A stretch of 64,000 nt of DNA from Tretioscincus oriximinensis (lineage: Eukaryota > Chordata > Lepidosauria > Squamata > Gymnophthalmidae). Under the pieces are notes generated by a model. It was not told the DNA's origin. It ran no database searches and was given only the letters and a program-made list of their open reading frames with translations. This document shows positions 1-11,301 of this stretch, in pieces. The stretch covers positions 363,388-427,387 of the forward strand of contig JAJVDF010000437.1 of the NCBI GenBank assembly GCA_022410635.1, in the 5' to 3' direction. Each line of letters opens with the position of its first letter. The stretch's first letter is position 1. A program made the translations under genes and the position numbers.

Positions 1-666
1 AGTTAAGTCTCCCATTATTACTACCCTTCCATTTTTGGAAGCTTCAATGACCTCATGTTCCAAATGAATATCGCTTTCAGGTGTTTCTTTAGGAGGCCAG
101 TAGCNTACTCCCAATATTAGACTTGTTTTCTCACCAGATAATCTTACCCACAGTGACTCTGTGGATGGGTCTGTTTTACCTGGAAATTCCAGTTCATAGG
201 ATTCAACCTCTTCTTTAACATACAAAATTACACCACCACCAGATCTCCCTTTCCTATCTTTTCTGTATAGTTTGTAACCTGGGATTTCTGTATCCCATTG
301 GTTTTCTTCTGTCCACNAGGANTCAGTTATGCCAATAATATCGACATTATTGTCAATCACTAAGCATTCCAACTCCCCTATTTTTGCCCTATTTTTGCGC
401 ACGATTGCAGGGACAAATACTCCCAGTTCTGCATGCACTCTAACATTAGAGGTTAGAGGTTTGACCCTTTTTTCAATGTGTGCACTGAGCAAATGCAACC
501 TCAGTAACAAATATGCATAATTGTAACNCAACAGAAGCTGGAGTGCATAAGTTATGAGATAAAAATATGCTGCTGAAGATACAGTTTGCTNATCGCTACA
601 TTTCAAGCATTTCTTCAAGATTTTGCAAAATAGTTTAAGTTTTTCAAAAGCCTTCTCAGGTTCCAT
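1..666 (-). CDS. CR1-type LINE ORF2, N-terminal part with endonuclease domain (runs off left edge)
   Basis: An open frame of 222 codons reads leftward from an ATG at 666-664 to the window edge with no stop. The start has A at -3 and G at +4 and is 51 bases downstream of an in-frame stop (718-720). From about residue 95 the protein has the order of an apurinic-endonuclease-like (APE) domain of CR1 LINEs: GELECLVIDNN, DIIGIT, then an ambiguous GAN codon where the catalytic Glu of the TETWW-type motif is expected, SGGGVILYV near residue 141, YWPP near 188, and VVIMGDL at the edge. In the family this domain nicks target DNA to prime reverse transcription. Oddities: the GDxN motif reads G-D-L-T, so the expected Asn is Thr, and four codons contain N. 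Residues 1-95 are Lys/Leu-rich with a hydrophobic stretch and are not recognisable to me. The RT domain would lie left of the window. Family assignment is firm; activity is unknown. Confidence 0.82.
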   Translation of the reverse strand, partial: MEPEKAFEKLKLFCKILKKCLKCSDXQTVSSAAYFYLITYALQLLLXYNYAYLLLRLHLLSAHIEKRVKPLTSNVRVHAELGVFVPAIVRKNRAKIGELECLVIDNNVDIIGITXSXWTEENQWDTEIPGYKLYRKDRKGRSGGGVILYVKEEVESYELEFPGKTDPSTESLWVRLSGEKTSLILGVXYWPPKETPESDIHLEHEVIEASKNGRVVIMGDLT

Positions 667-942
667 CTTTTCAGTTGTCAGCCTACTTAGATGGTTGTTG
701 CAGTCTGCATTTTGCAATCAGCCAGAGATTCCCAGGAGGGTAGGGGAAAGATTCCTAATGAGGCAAGGGTAATTCTTTGCATTCTTTGCAAATTCCACAA
801 AGCCAAAAACACGCTAAACAAGGGTTTATCTTATTAAAGCCAACATACTGGCCCACATTACAGTTACATTAGAGTCATGGATTCTAACATGAGGATCAAA
901 AATTTAATGATTAGGACTCATAGTTTAGTGATATGCAGCCAT
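667..942. other. Flank or possible 5' UTR of the CR1 element
   Basis: This lies upstream of the CR1 start on the minus strand. No motif or boundary tells whether it is LINE 5' UTR or host flank. Confidence 0.3.
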
Positions 943-1566
943 CAGTGGTGGCTGGTGCAGTTTGGGGCTGGGGGGGGCGCAGGTTCCTCCAACCTCTGGG
1001 AGGAGGAACATTCAGGCACTTACTGGTCTCTCTCTCAGTCTGCAAGTTGAATGTCAATACAGAATGGCACCTCTACGGAAACTGAGAGAGAGATTGTAGC
1101 CCCTCCTAGGCGGCACTCCCATTGGTTTAGGGATTGGCAACCCCTTTTGCCAATTAAAAAAGCCGCCTGGAGGCAGGCATGGATAGCTCAGTTGCTAAGG
1201 AATCTGTCTCTCAACTGGGAGATCGGGTTTCGAAGCTCTGTGTCGGACGTGGGGAGGAGTGAGCACCTTCCACTAACCTGTATCTCTAGCCAACCCATCT
1301 ATTCGAAAACATGAATTGCAACTGACTGCAAATAGATACATGGGAACCACCACAGCCTGGTGGGGAAGATAGAATGTAAGCTTTTGGTCAAAATACACTT
1401 GTAAGCCACTTTGAGTCCCTTTGAAAGGTGAGAAAAGCGGGGTATAAGAACCCAGTTCTTCTTCTTTTTGATTTGTTGGCAGCTCCTCTATGAAAGGAGA
1501 TTTTATAATTGATTTTAATCCTGAGTGTTTGCCAAACCCCACGAACACAGTGGCCAGCCGCCACTA
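943..1566. mobile_element. Non-autonomous hAT element with nested SINE
   Basis: The left end reads CAGTGGTGGCTGGTGC and the right end, in reverse complement, TAGTGGCGGCTGGCC, which are matching terminal inverted repeats. The flanks GCAGCCAT (935-942) and ACAGCCAT (1567-1574) agree at 7 of 8 bases, the duplication length of hAT transposons. There is no transposase frame. A tRNA-headed SINE sits inside at 1172-1470, so this element inserted first. Confidence 0.75.
1172..1470 (+). mobile_element. tRNA-derived SINE, family 1
   Basis: A tRNA-like head (ATAGCTCAGTTGCTAAGG as A-box region, GGGTTTCGAAGC as B box) is followed by a unique body and by the tail GTAAGCCACTTTGAGTCC...GGGGTATAAG ending in TTC/TTT repeats. 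A second copy is at 49936-50308, which defines the limits. The tail resembles that of Sauria SINEs, but the head differs from the Sauria-type copies elsewhere in the window. Confidence 0.78.
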
Positions 1567-4044
1567 ACAGCCATTCTCTTCATTTTTCTCCTAAATCTTT
1601 TTCAATTCACACAATCCAGTACTGGGAGTTTTCTGGCAGGAAATCTTGCAGTGGGAGGCCGGAAATCTTGTAGTGGGAGGCAAAAAATCTTTGGTATCTG
1701 AGCTGAGCACACAAACATTTTGTGGTGTCATTTCTAGGGTGGGACCAGAAGTGACATCACTCCAGGCTCCATTCCCAGAATCAGAGACCAGAAGTGACAC
1801 ACACACCTGACAATGCTGCCCAAGGACCTGAACTTTATACGAGAATGGAGAATCCCAAATGTTTGAGATTCCTGTGCGTTTCCCAGTGCTGACACCATCT
1901 TCCAAGAGGGCTAATGAATGTTATTGTCTGCATTAGCGTGTAATCCATATTATGCAGCCATGAAGTCCACTTCTTGGCCTCATTAATCTGCTTGTCAGTG
2001 CAGATGTGTAAAAACTGTGCATAATCCCAGTCACCAAAGCTCTGATGAGGATTACTGGTAGAAGCTGTTGCCAGAGTCCAGAATATGTAATCATGCAGAA
2101 GATACCTTATTTGAGACAACTGGGAGGAGTTCCCATTTCATCAGCAGATCACTGAATTGAGTTGCCTGGTGGCTCTGAAGCTAGGAAGCTGTTTCCTGTT
2201 AGGGTGTCTGGAACCTGGTCCCTAAGCTCACTTTAGAGCTAGGACAGGGTGTAGAAAGCACTAGCTTGCAAATGGCATTGTTCCACCCCACATCTTTATG
2301 TACCATCCCTGGCTGGTCCAGACACGTTGATACAAAGCACAAGCTTTTCTGTGCAGGAAGTCTCCCTGAAAAGCATAGTTCAAGTCCAAAAATGGGAAAT
2401 ACAGGTGTTCACCAACAGACATTTGGTTTGCTGCTATCATGATATAAAACCTGTCATGGTTAGCTCTCCCCAGCAGGGAGAACCGGACAGTGAGCTGGAG
2501 TGAGCTGTGGGATGTCAGAGCATTCTGCAGAGGAGACATGATCACACTTTGCTCAGAAGTATGCATCAGTTGGTACTATCAGTGTACAGAATACTATAAA
2601 GAACACAAAGGAAATACAAAGGAAATACAAATGTCAAAAATAAAGCATAGTACAAGGCAAGTTAAAATTAAGTATACAACAAGGTAGAGAGAAAATGAAA
2701 CATTACATCAATTCAAGTTGAGTTGAAGGCTTTAGAAAAAAGACAAGCTCAGTTGAACGGGAAAAATCCTAACATGTTGTCAGGGTACCATATTGGCAAC
2801 CCAAACTCTGAGCCCTCCCACCCTGTCTGCACCCTGCGCAGGCANCGCTTCCTTGCCTAAAGTGACCTGTGATTTATCAACATTGTGATCTTTTAATGGT
2901 CCTAGGACTACTTCATCTTTGCCCCTCCCTCCTTCCTTACCTTGGCCCTATCCTTCCACCATCNNCTTCTTACCTTCCTCTTTCCTTCCCTTCACACACT
3001 TGTAGGTCTGTTGGACTCCTGGCAACTGCAGCTCAGGGAGATAACTGGTCTGACCTTGGAGACCACAGTTACAGCGGTGGTATCCGGATTTAGGATAGTT
3101 ACTACCTGGCAAATTCTGAGTCCAGCTGTCAGGATAGCAGTAGCCACAACACTAGCTGCCCTGCGCTGTCTGCTCTTCAGTTTGCTTCTACCAGTGGATT
3201 ACATACCTACTTAATTTGGAGCTTTTCCATAGATATTTTTAGAGACTGCCCTTTAGCTTCTGCTTGGTTGTTACTACTCAGCTTCTCTTGTGTTCTGTCT
3301 TTTCTTTTTGAAAAATCAAATCTTTAAATTAAAATTATGCAAAATGTTGATTCAATGGTGCTTTTCTTTGAGGGAAAACACTCTAATTGTTAAGTGGGTT
3401 AAATTTCTTATTTGTTATAACCACTGCTTTTTCTAGTAGCTTTCATCTAAACATCAGAAAGCAAAACAGAACAACAGAGTTAAAACATTTACACCCTGCC
3501 AGATCCATTGCCCACATCCAAATTACAGTTATAATCCCCCAATGCGGAATTGTTATCACACACAGTATGTACTTTGGCATAGCTGACACAGCTGGACATA
3601 GTTGCAACAGCTTGCCAACAAAAACACAAGAATGTTAAGGGAAGAAAAATTCATTAACCACACATAATGCCAAAAGAGAATAGAAGTCATATTATACTTT
3701 GGTGACAACAGAACTATGATCTGTTTATAAGCCAACAATTATGTTTTTGTGGGTTTTTACTCCTAACAAGTCTATGTAAGAATTATCTGAGAGGGAATTG
3801 GAAGAGTCAGACTACCTCCAGATGTTGGGAAATACTATCATTCTCTGGGCATTGAACTGGGACTGCAATACAACCCTGTGGACCCCCAAGCCAATACTAC
3901 TTGCAACAAACAGAACATGCATTGCAATGCTCTCCACCAGTGTTGTCAGGTTTATGATAACAAACCCAGTTGTCTTCACATCTGGCAAGATGTAACTGAG
4001 ATCTCCTTGCTGGGAATCTCTAGAACCTCTTTAGAAGCACAGGA
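1567..4044. other. No recognised gene or full repeat
   Basis: Frames here are short and lack family features. A 22 bp unit (GGAAATCTTGNAGTGGGAGGC) is repeated twice at 1638-1681. The motif GAAGTGACATCA occurs near 1748 and GAAGTGACA near 1790; it recurs in other repeats of the window (13190, 18270-18310), so part of 1590-1910 is probably an old transposon remnant. The stretch 2280-4044 shows nothing I can name. Confidence 0.4.
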
Positions 4045-4118
4045 AGGAAGGAAGGAAGTGGGGAAGGAAGGAAAGAAAGAAAGAAAGGGGGGAGGGAGGG
4101 AGGGAGGGAAGGAAGAGC
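4045..4118 (+). repeat. GGAA/GGGA polypurine microsatellite
   Basis: AGGAAGGAAGGAAG and GGGAGGGAGGGA runs form an uninterrupted purine tract apart from a few T bases. Frames read through it on both strands are low-complexity artefacts. Confidence 0.9.
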
Positions 4119-4120
4119 TT

Positions 4121-5435
4121 TTTAAAATAATGTTTTTCTTAAATATACATTTTCTTTGGCAAACCAACAGATTCATCTTTCACAAACTTAGTATAAAAAC
4201 CCATGTGATCCCCTCATCCCAATGCATAGCAAGCTCCAGAGACTGAATTCAACATTGTGCTAGAGTAACCTCACCAAATGCCTCATCATCTGGCAATGTG
4301 TCAACGTGTTAAAGAAAAAAGTTGGGATTTCATATACTATCTTTAATTCAATTTTTGTGAGCAGTAGACCAGCAGTGTACCAAAACGGCATAAGGCCTAT
4401 TTGCCAAACTCACAGCAATATAAGTTAATTGATAGCTCAAATGTCCCTATTTAAACTTGCAACATTCAGTAGGCTGTGGTGATAAGTTGCCTTGGCCAGT
4501 GAATTCTTTGAGTTTTTGTAAAAAGTTCAGCTATTCAATGCCAATGTTCTGATTATGTTGCAGCAGTCTGAGAATTATACCAATATTTAATCCAGTGGGA
4601 ACTGCTACAGAGAAATTGCTTGGAGATTTGCCAGAAGGTCTTTAACAGCTGGAAGTTGAAAAGTGATTAAAGCTGACAGCAATAAACGCTTCATGTTCAT
4701 AAGTAATTAGGTTTAGATTTCTGTACAAATTAACATTTTATTATCCAAATTCAGAGCATTTTAATGTGAACACTGTCATTCAGAAATCTCTTGTTTACGT
4801 ATCCTTTAAAGTACTTAAAGATAAAAAAATGTGATGGAAAAGTGTGAGATTTTTACCACAATGTAATTGTGCTGTGAGTAAAGAATGACATTTTAAGATA
4901 CTCTTGTGATAGCCATGAACAATTTACTAAATCATAAAATGTCTTTGAAAGAACCATTTATTAGATGGCTAGTTTGTAGCTGCTTTTAGCATTGCTTAGG
5001 TTTCATACCATAATTGAATTCTNTTCAAAATAGTATATATGTAAAGGGAATCAAAGTTTGCAAAATGAAAATATCNGTTTATGTCCAGATAGGGCTTAAA
5101 ATTTGGCATTATCCTGGGACTGTATTGGGATTGCCACAAGTAGAAGTAATGCCAGCAGAGTCATGGGTTTGAGAAATGAAATAATGTTCCAGGAAAATCA
5201 GCTAACAACCTGGGTTAGGGCAACAAGCCAAAACAACAGGACAGGAGTATCAAAAGGTAGGACAGAAACAGGAACCCATGGGAATTGTAGAACACCCTCC
5301 AAAGAACACATCCAAAAGATTCCTTCTCCAAAAAGACAGGCAAGGTATTAAAATATATCTCCAGCACACAAAGGGGGAAAGGATAAGAAATCCNCTGTTG
5401 GCTAGCAGCTGAATATTTCACTTTAAAAGGGGGGG
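4121..5435. other. Unique AT-rich sequence
   Basis: No repeat or gene is recognisable. The part around 4540-4800 is free of obvious transposon decay and rich in homeodomain-type TAATTA/ATTA cores, so it is one candidate for conserved non-coding sequence; this cannot be tested without other genomes. Confidence 0.3.
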
Positions 5436-5439
5436 GGCA

Positions 5440-5760
5440 CTCACCTTTGTTTTGGAGCTCAGGGAGGTGGTGTGTGCTGATGAGGAAGAGTTGATCTGTG
5501 CATGCCTACCAGTTGAGCTCCTACAGTCCTATTGGCTGATGTGTTCCACACCTCTTGTCTTCTATCGCAAGAGTGAGCACACAACGAAGGGCTGCAGGCA
5601 CTCTAATGGACGACGCCTGCTCTTCTCTATGCTGTTGGAAAATATCTGCAAAAGGAGATCCTTTTGCAGATATTTTCCAGCTGCATAGCGAAGGCTAGCA
5701 TTGTGTAGCTGCACCCTTAGTAATCCTATCCCGAGATCAATTTTGCAGAATATGGCCATG
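5440..5760 (+). mobile_element. Hairpin-bearing repeat, family C, copy 1
   Basis: It shares GGGCTGCAGGCA, a GCAGCC-like spacer and a (T)GGAAAA...TTTTCCAGCTG core with 9640-9880, and its GGGCTGCAGGCA part also with 44893-45140 (minus), so it belongs to a dispersed family. It contains a perfect palindrome at 5637-5678. No transposase frame is present and outer limits are approximate. Confidence 0.5.
5637..5678. repeat. Perfect 20 bp inverted repeat with 2 bp loop
   Basis: GGAAAATATCTGCAAAAGGA is followed by GA and then its exact reverse complement. Flanking CTATGCTGTT and AGCTGCATAG extend the arms by 10 more bases at 8 of 10 matches. Confidence 0.95.
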
Positions 5761-8524
5761 ATGCAAGTGCAGATGTCTTTGATTGTGCACTTCTGGTATT
5801 TTGTATTGTCTTGCTACAAATCAGATTTACAAGACTAGGAAGAAAGGCTCAGGATGCTCTAAAGAGTAAAAAGGGGAAGGACTTTTCTGAAGAATTTATA
5901 AAACATGCCAAACATGTCATGCAGAGGCCATACTGCAGACTAGGTCTCCTGCTGAAGGTTGATTTAATTTCAGAAGCAAGTGATAACTGCTGCAAATATT
6001 AGAAGACATTGAAAATGCTAGAAGAAAAAGACTGTTGTTTCATCCTCAATGTAGTGTTCCTCTAGTGAAAAAAGACTGTTTGGTTGTGGTGTAACATTCC
6101 TTGATGGTGGAAGAAAATCTAGGAATCATCTACAAGTACAGCAGCAAGAGGCGCTCAGAAGAAGCCCCAGGGTTACAGTATCCAAATGTCCACGTTCCTC
6201 GGTACCATACAGTGTCCAGGTTCCTCAGTACCATAAGGTGATCTGAAAAGGCCCTATGAAGGCCTGCTGCAATCCCAGCAAACTTCCCAGCGTGGGGTAA
6301 AGAGCTGTGAAGGCCACCACTGCTCTCATGTACACTAANTCAAAAAGTTCAACAGGGAGCTTTTTTCTAGTCCATCTAGCAAGGGCATGGATGTGTGTTC
6401 CATAGCACCTAATAGACAAAGAAGAAGGTAGACAGCAATAACTTTCATAGGTAGGTTAATTTTTCCCTCTAGTTGAATTCTCAGCATTGAAGGAATGGTA
6501 AGTTGAAAAACAGGTTGTAGTTTCCAGGACATATTTCAAAATAAGGCCCAATGCAGAAAGGGCCTCAGAACTTACAAGCAAATAAAATGAAAGTTTATTC
6601 AGGCTGCTGCTATTGTAATTAAAAATTATTGAAACTACCAAATGGTTCATATAGATTGCATCCCACTTCCTCCCCAAATGATAACCTTCCTCCACATACC
6701 AATATACGGTATTATGCTCAGTTTTTCTTTTCATTTTTCAGAAAAAGCATAGGTGTGATTGCAGCTGTATTGTTAATTAAGTATTTCTTTTATTAAAAGA
6801 AAATAAGCTAAAGGACAAATGAAATACTCTTTTCTCATGGGAGTTACTTGATTTCTAAAAAGGTACTGATCGTAACTAGTTTGGTCACATGTTCTACTTT
6901 AAAGAAAATCTTTAAAGATGCACATCTTTAACCTTCCCTTTGGTTGAAGAGATGGCTTTAAAATGTTGTTTTAAAAAAACAAATAAATAAATAAACACAT
7001 AAATATTTGGACCTGGAGGTATACAAAGAGTGTCATCAAAATATAAGACTTCATGCGGAGTTTATGTAGGCCAGCTCTCTACCTCACATGTGCTTTCGGA
7101 TTGGCACAGGGGCTATCTAAATTTCCATCATTGTGTGGATAGTACCAGCTTCATTATTCTGGATTTGCCAGGATTTTTGTGGTAATATGAACAGACAGGG
7201 GATTGCCTTATGCCAGGCTGAAGCCCCTTTTTGAATTTTATCCTGTAGTGTGTAAGGGACCTCAGCTTTTCCTGGTACAACAGTCAGTTAATTCTAGGCT
7301 TGCTGAGAACATCCTAGAGCAGTTCATTTGGATTTTTCTGCTTCCATTGATACTGCGCTCCTTGTCTACTTGCTCAGCACTCAGATTAAGTGAATTGTCA
7401 TCGCAGCTGTTTTTAATATGGGAGCACATACATTCATGCATAACCTTTGAAAGATATTCCTGCCATCTTTTGCTTCCTCAAGCAGCATTTTTGCTGCTTT
7501 AGAGCACAGTTTTGTTCTTTATGTTTTAAGCAGCAATGTTTAATTATTTTCTCATATGTATTGGAATGCAGACTTAGGAGGTTCTCTCTTAAGAAAACAC
7601 TGAAATGACTCATCGAACCAGTGCACTAATATGTTACTTTGACACACTGTTCCAAAAATGTGTTTAGAAGTGGGGGAAGCAGCCTGAGCCATAATTAGGT
7701 AAGTTACAGACTTGTGGAGTATCATAGTGTAAATCTGGCTGGGTTTTTTAAAAAAAGAATAACCTCCAAGCCCCTTCTGAAGTGCTTTTTTAAAATTGTT
7801 CCTGAATGCAGGCACAGAGTCTTACAGATAAACCATCCTTAAGTGCTTGGAGCAATTTTACCCTCTGGGACTTCAGAGTGCATTTTGGATTTTCCTGAAA
7901 TTAATTGAGTGTAAGATACACTTTAAGAATGCCTTTAACCAGTTCCTTTTATACAGTCATTTGCAGAAAACAGTTTCATGTATGTTGTCATCCTTTATCC
8001 TTCTCCAAGTATCCCTCTCAAACAATAAGATCATAGTATTAAAGCAGGTATGAGAATTTTTTGAAAAATATAGAGAGAACAAAAGCACTGTATAATGAAA
8101 GTCTAGTGCATTTCCCCTTGTTTGAATTAGATATAATAACCAATTAGGTAATTACATCCTTGTCTATGCCGTAAGTATTAAGTCAAAGTCTGTCATGTGA
8201 GAACAAAGATTTGTCTAGTATACTATGTTCTCACACTGTCCTGGCAGTTTCCTGTGGGAAACATCAATATCAGCAGAAAATTCCTTTTTTTTGCACTACA
8301 ATTACCATAATGATGGGCTGTTCCTGCACTAACCCTAACTACAGATTATAACCCAGAAAAGGACACATCATATGTCCTGGTACCAGCATGCAGATACCAG
8401 ACCCATGCTCTGGGATATAATCAGGAATAAAACCCAGGGCAGCAAAAGTAACTGTTGTGGTTATAGATCACTAAATTTGCCTGCACCTAACCAGCAAGTG
8501 TACTAGGACCCATTCCACACACTG
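5761..8524. other. No recognised gene or repeat family
   Basis: A 26 bp unit GTCCANGTTCCTCNGTACCA is present twice in tandem at 6186-6237. A short (AAAT)n run lies at 6980-7000. The remainder is AT-rich, and its longest frames (about 100 codons) have no family features. Confidence 0.4.
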
Positions 8525-8692
8525 GTGTGATTTGCAGGGAGTCACGAACAGGAGCAGCATATTTTGCTTCCTCTGTTCGGACTGCCCAGGTGCATCTGGT
8601 GGGCCTCTGTGTGACACAGAATGCTGGACTTGATGGGCTGAGCCTGATCCAGTATGGCTCTTCTTATGTTCTTATGTTCTTAAGGAAGCCTC
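8525..8692 (+). mobile_element. CR1 3' end
   Basis: The sequence GCAGGGAGTCACGAACAGG...GATGCTGGACTTGATGGGCTGAGCCTGATCCAGTATGGC closes on tandem TTCTTATG octamers, the hallmark of CR1 3' UTRs. It matches the tails at 18329-18545 and 39640-40095. Only the terminal part is present, as usual for 5'-truncated CR1 copies. Confidence 0.88.
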
Positions 8693-9251
8693 TTCCTTAG
8701 ACCATACCAAGATACACATAGGATGCTTGGTGTTCCAGTATAAAAGCACCTATATTCTCAGTATGAAAAAGTAGTTTCCCAAATTTTTACATCCAGCATG
8801 TTAAGCATGCAAGAACATCCATCTTCTAGTGGCGCTTTAGCTGTTTATTTACCTTTTGGGCAAATAAACACAGAAATATAAGTAAATCCAAATCTCCTCC
8901 TTGATCCTGTTGTCCATATAGCAAGATTAAACCTCCAGAAGGAACAGAAGCCAAATATAACTGGGAAGGCATAAATGGGCTTAGAATCCATGCCTTGGCA
9001 AGCAACAGGACATATTCATATTTAAATTCAACCCCTCTGGGGAGAAAAGGCAAACACATTTGGTTACATAAGCTAGTTCACAGCATGTGACAGGCAGGAT
9101 TAAACAAAGAATGGTTAGTACACATGCACATGTCTTAGGGCTGAGTTGTATTTTTAAAATGGAAACCAGAAAAAGGGAAGGAAGTTCACAACGAGGGAAA
9201 CTGGATGAAATCCACAATCTAAAAGTGATTGTGGATTTCACTGGGATTTTC
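8693..9251. other. No recognised feature
   Basis: No repeat boundary, RNA motif or convincing reading frame is visible; overlapping frames on both strands are equally poor. Confidence 0.35.
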
Positions 9252-9627
9252 AAGGCTTTGCGCACACACAGCTATTTTCTACCTCATTCNGAGCGCAATC
9301 AGGAAGTCTCAGGCACACGTGCTAAGCACTTTTCAGTAGTCAACCCGCAATAAACACCATTTATCATGGAATAAACTATTGCTCCAATATTCAGACATCA
9401 TTCTGGAGAACCCCTGTACTCTTGTGAGTGTATGCGTGTGCACAAATCATACGTGAGATGTTAAAACAAGCAAGAACACAACAGTTGTTTCTATTGGTGA
9501 TTCAGAGCGATGTTACAGAGCTGGGGCACTGGTCACATGTTCATGGTTTGGTGTGCATGGACACGCGATTGCTAAATTNCAGATTATAGCTTCGTAGCTG
9601 GTTTTAAGTCGTCATGTACACGCAGAA
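9252..9627. mobile_element. Non-autonomous DNA transposon, family B, copy 1
   Basis: The left end AAGGCTTTGCGCACACACAGC and the right end ...GTCGTCATGTACACGCAG match the corresponding ends at 12981 and 56333. The shared interior includes CAATAAACNCCATTTATC and ATAAACTATTGCT. No transposase is present. The target duplication could not be resolved, so the superfamily is open (hAT is possible). Confidence 0.6.
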
Positions 9628-9639
9628 TTAGAATTCATG

Positions 9640-9880
9640 CAAAGCTGGTGCAAGGCTGATGAGAACAACAACTGTGTATGTCCAGGCAGCTGCAATCTTG
9701 AAGTTCTACTGGCTGAAGGCTCCTCGTGCTGTTCATCTCCTCATGATGGCATGACAAACAGCAGGGCTGCAGGCATCTTTAAAATGGAGGATGCAGCCTT
9801 TCGCAATGCAGCCGGAAAAGATCTGCAATGGGAGATTCCTCATCTGTTGCAATATTTTTCCAGCTGTATGGTGAGGAGAG
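9640..9880 (+). mobile_element. Hairpin-bearing repeat, family C, copy 2
   Basis: It carries AACAGCAGGGCTGCAGGCA, AATGGAGGATGCAGC and GCAGCCGGAAAAGATCTGCAA, shared with 5440-5760 and with the minus strand of 44893-45140. The palindrome of copy 1 is present here in decayed form (GGAAAAGATCTGCAA versus TTGCAATATTTTTCC). Confidence 0.55.
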
Positions 9881-9941
9881 GTTTTGGTCTTCAAATATTA
9901 CCAGTGAACCATCATGCCCTGGTTCTGGAAATTGTCCATCA

Positions 9942-10385
9942 AAGNAGCTAGCAGCACTTTGAGACTAACTTGAGAAAAGTGGGTGGCATAAGCTTTCGTA
10001 GACAGGTCTACTTCTTCAGATGCTGAGGGACTAATGTCAGGGTCAGGTATTTATAGGAAAATGTGTATGGGAGAAGACAAAGCATATGCAACTGTAGGGA
10101 GGGGTTGAATTGCAGGTTAGAAAAACAGGTAAATAGCAGGAATTAATCTCCTTGTGTGAAAAAATCCCTGGGGCAACAAGGGGCAATGTCTAGTAGAGAA
10201 ACAATCAAATACTTAACAGGTGTCATAAAAATGTATAGTTAGCCAGGAAACCATTGTCTCTGTTAAGTCCTTTGTTGATGGCATGGAACATGTGAATGTA
10301 TTCAAGTTCTGCTGCTTCTCTTTCAAACCTTCCTTTGTAGTTTCTTTGTTCTTGAATTTGTTCCATAATTGACTATAACATAGCA
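9942..10385 (-). mobile_element. Penelope-like retroelement 3' end (tentative)
   Basis: On the minus strand a 47-codon frame (10366-10223) ends in a stop and is followed by about 200 bases of UTR and then CTGAAGAAGTAGACCTGTC-TACGAAAGCTTATGCC and TCTCAAGTTAGTCTCAAAG. The same terminal block occurs three times at 35310-35870. The frame includes REAAELEYIHMF and GLNRDNGF, which resembles the REA...GLN end of GIY-YIG-bearing Penelope-like proteins; this is inference from memory of the family. The CTGAAGA-stem-GAAA core resembles a hammerhead ribozyme (see findings). It could instead be another retroelement class with a conserved hairpin tail. Confidence 0.5.
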
Positions 10386-11301
10386 GTTCTGGTTCTTCTC
10401 TAGTACTTTCATTTTATTTCTGTGGCTTGGGAGAAAGGCAAGCTAGGTTTCTCTCTGCAATTCTTTTTTAAAAGAAGTTATTTGTGGACCACCAACTAGT
10501 TCAGTGCCATGAACAGAACGTTCATTTGAAATTTCATCTGAGACATGCTGGCATATAAAGACCAAAACACCTACCATGGTGACATCATTAAGATGAGATG
10601 CGATGTCAGAAGGAGTGTGTCATCTAAAAAAAATACAAGCACTAACACAAGGACGTATTTTCTGCCATAATGCTGCTAATGCTATGCTCTGAAGTGGAAT
10701 TATGGAATCATCCTTTAAGAAATGGCTTGGGATACTTCTGCCTTGCTACCTGCCTTAGATCTTCACCTCCATCATATGGATACCCATCATATTACCATAT
10801 TATATCAAAGCAAATTGTTATACTTTCTTCAGATTTTGCAAGAAATTTAGGGCTGCCTTCCCAAAGAGTATTTTTAGCATTATTATTGTGTGGCTTTGGA
10901 GAATTGCCACATGGTTTCTGTCATAGCAGTGCAATAAAAGCACAAGACAGTGCTAAATGATGTTATATCTCTGAAGAACTCGAGAGTACTTTCTCTGTTA
11001 TAAAGCCAGGAGTTATAGATCACTTTCTGGGAGCCATAATCAAAAATTCTAGTAATCCATGTCTACAAAGCACCAATCATATACTTGGAAGTATTTTGTC
11101 CAAAATCTCAGCTTACACGAGGGAGAAATTGGGCAAACAAGCACCAAATGAAGGTTGCTGCACAGCTGTCTGGGAAACAAGTGATCAATTCTGAATGCAT
11201 CTCTTCTGGAATTATACTTCAGTACGCAATTTTAGGCCAATGTCTAAATGCAGACTAGGTTTTATACACTGTTTACTATTAGAAATAAAGCTACATTATT
11301 T
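10386..11301. other. Unique AT-rich sequence
   Basis: No gene or named repeat is visible. The 96-codon plus-strand frame at 10670-10960 has no domain features and no splice or promoter context. Confidence 0.35.

Noticed and set aside
1172..1240. Possible tRNA gene
   Set aside because: A and B boxes are present but the cloverleaf arms do not pair and a SINE body and tail follow; a second copy exists at 49936.
10670..10960. 96-codon plus-strand frame as a gene
   Set aside because: No domain, signal, splice or promoter feature; composition like surrounding non-coding sequence.
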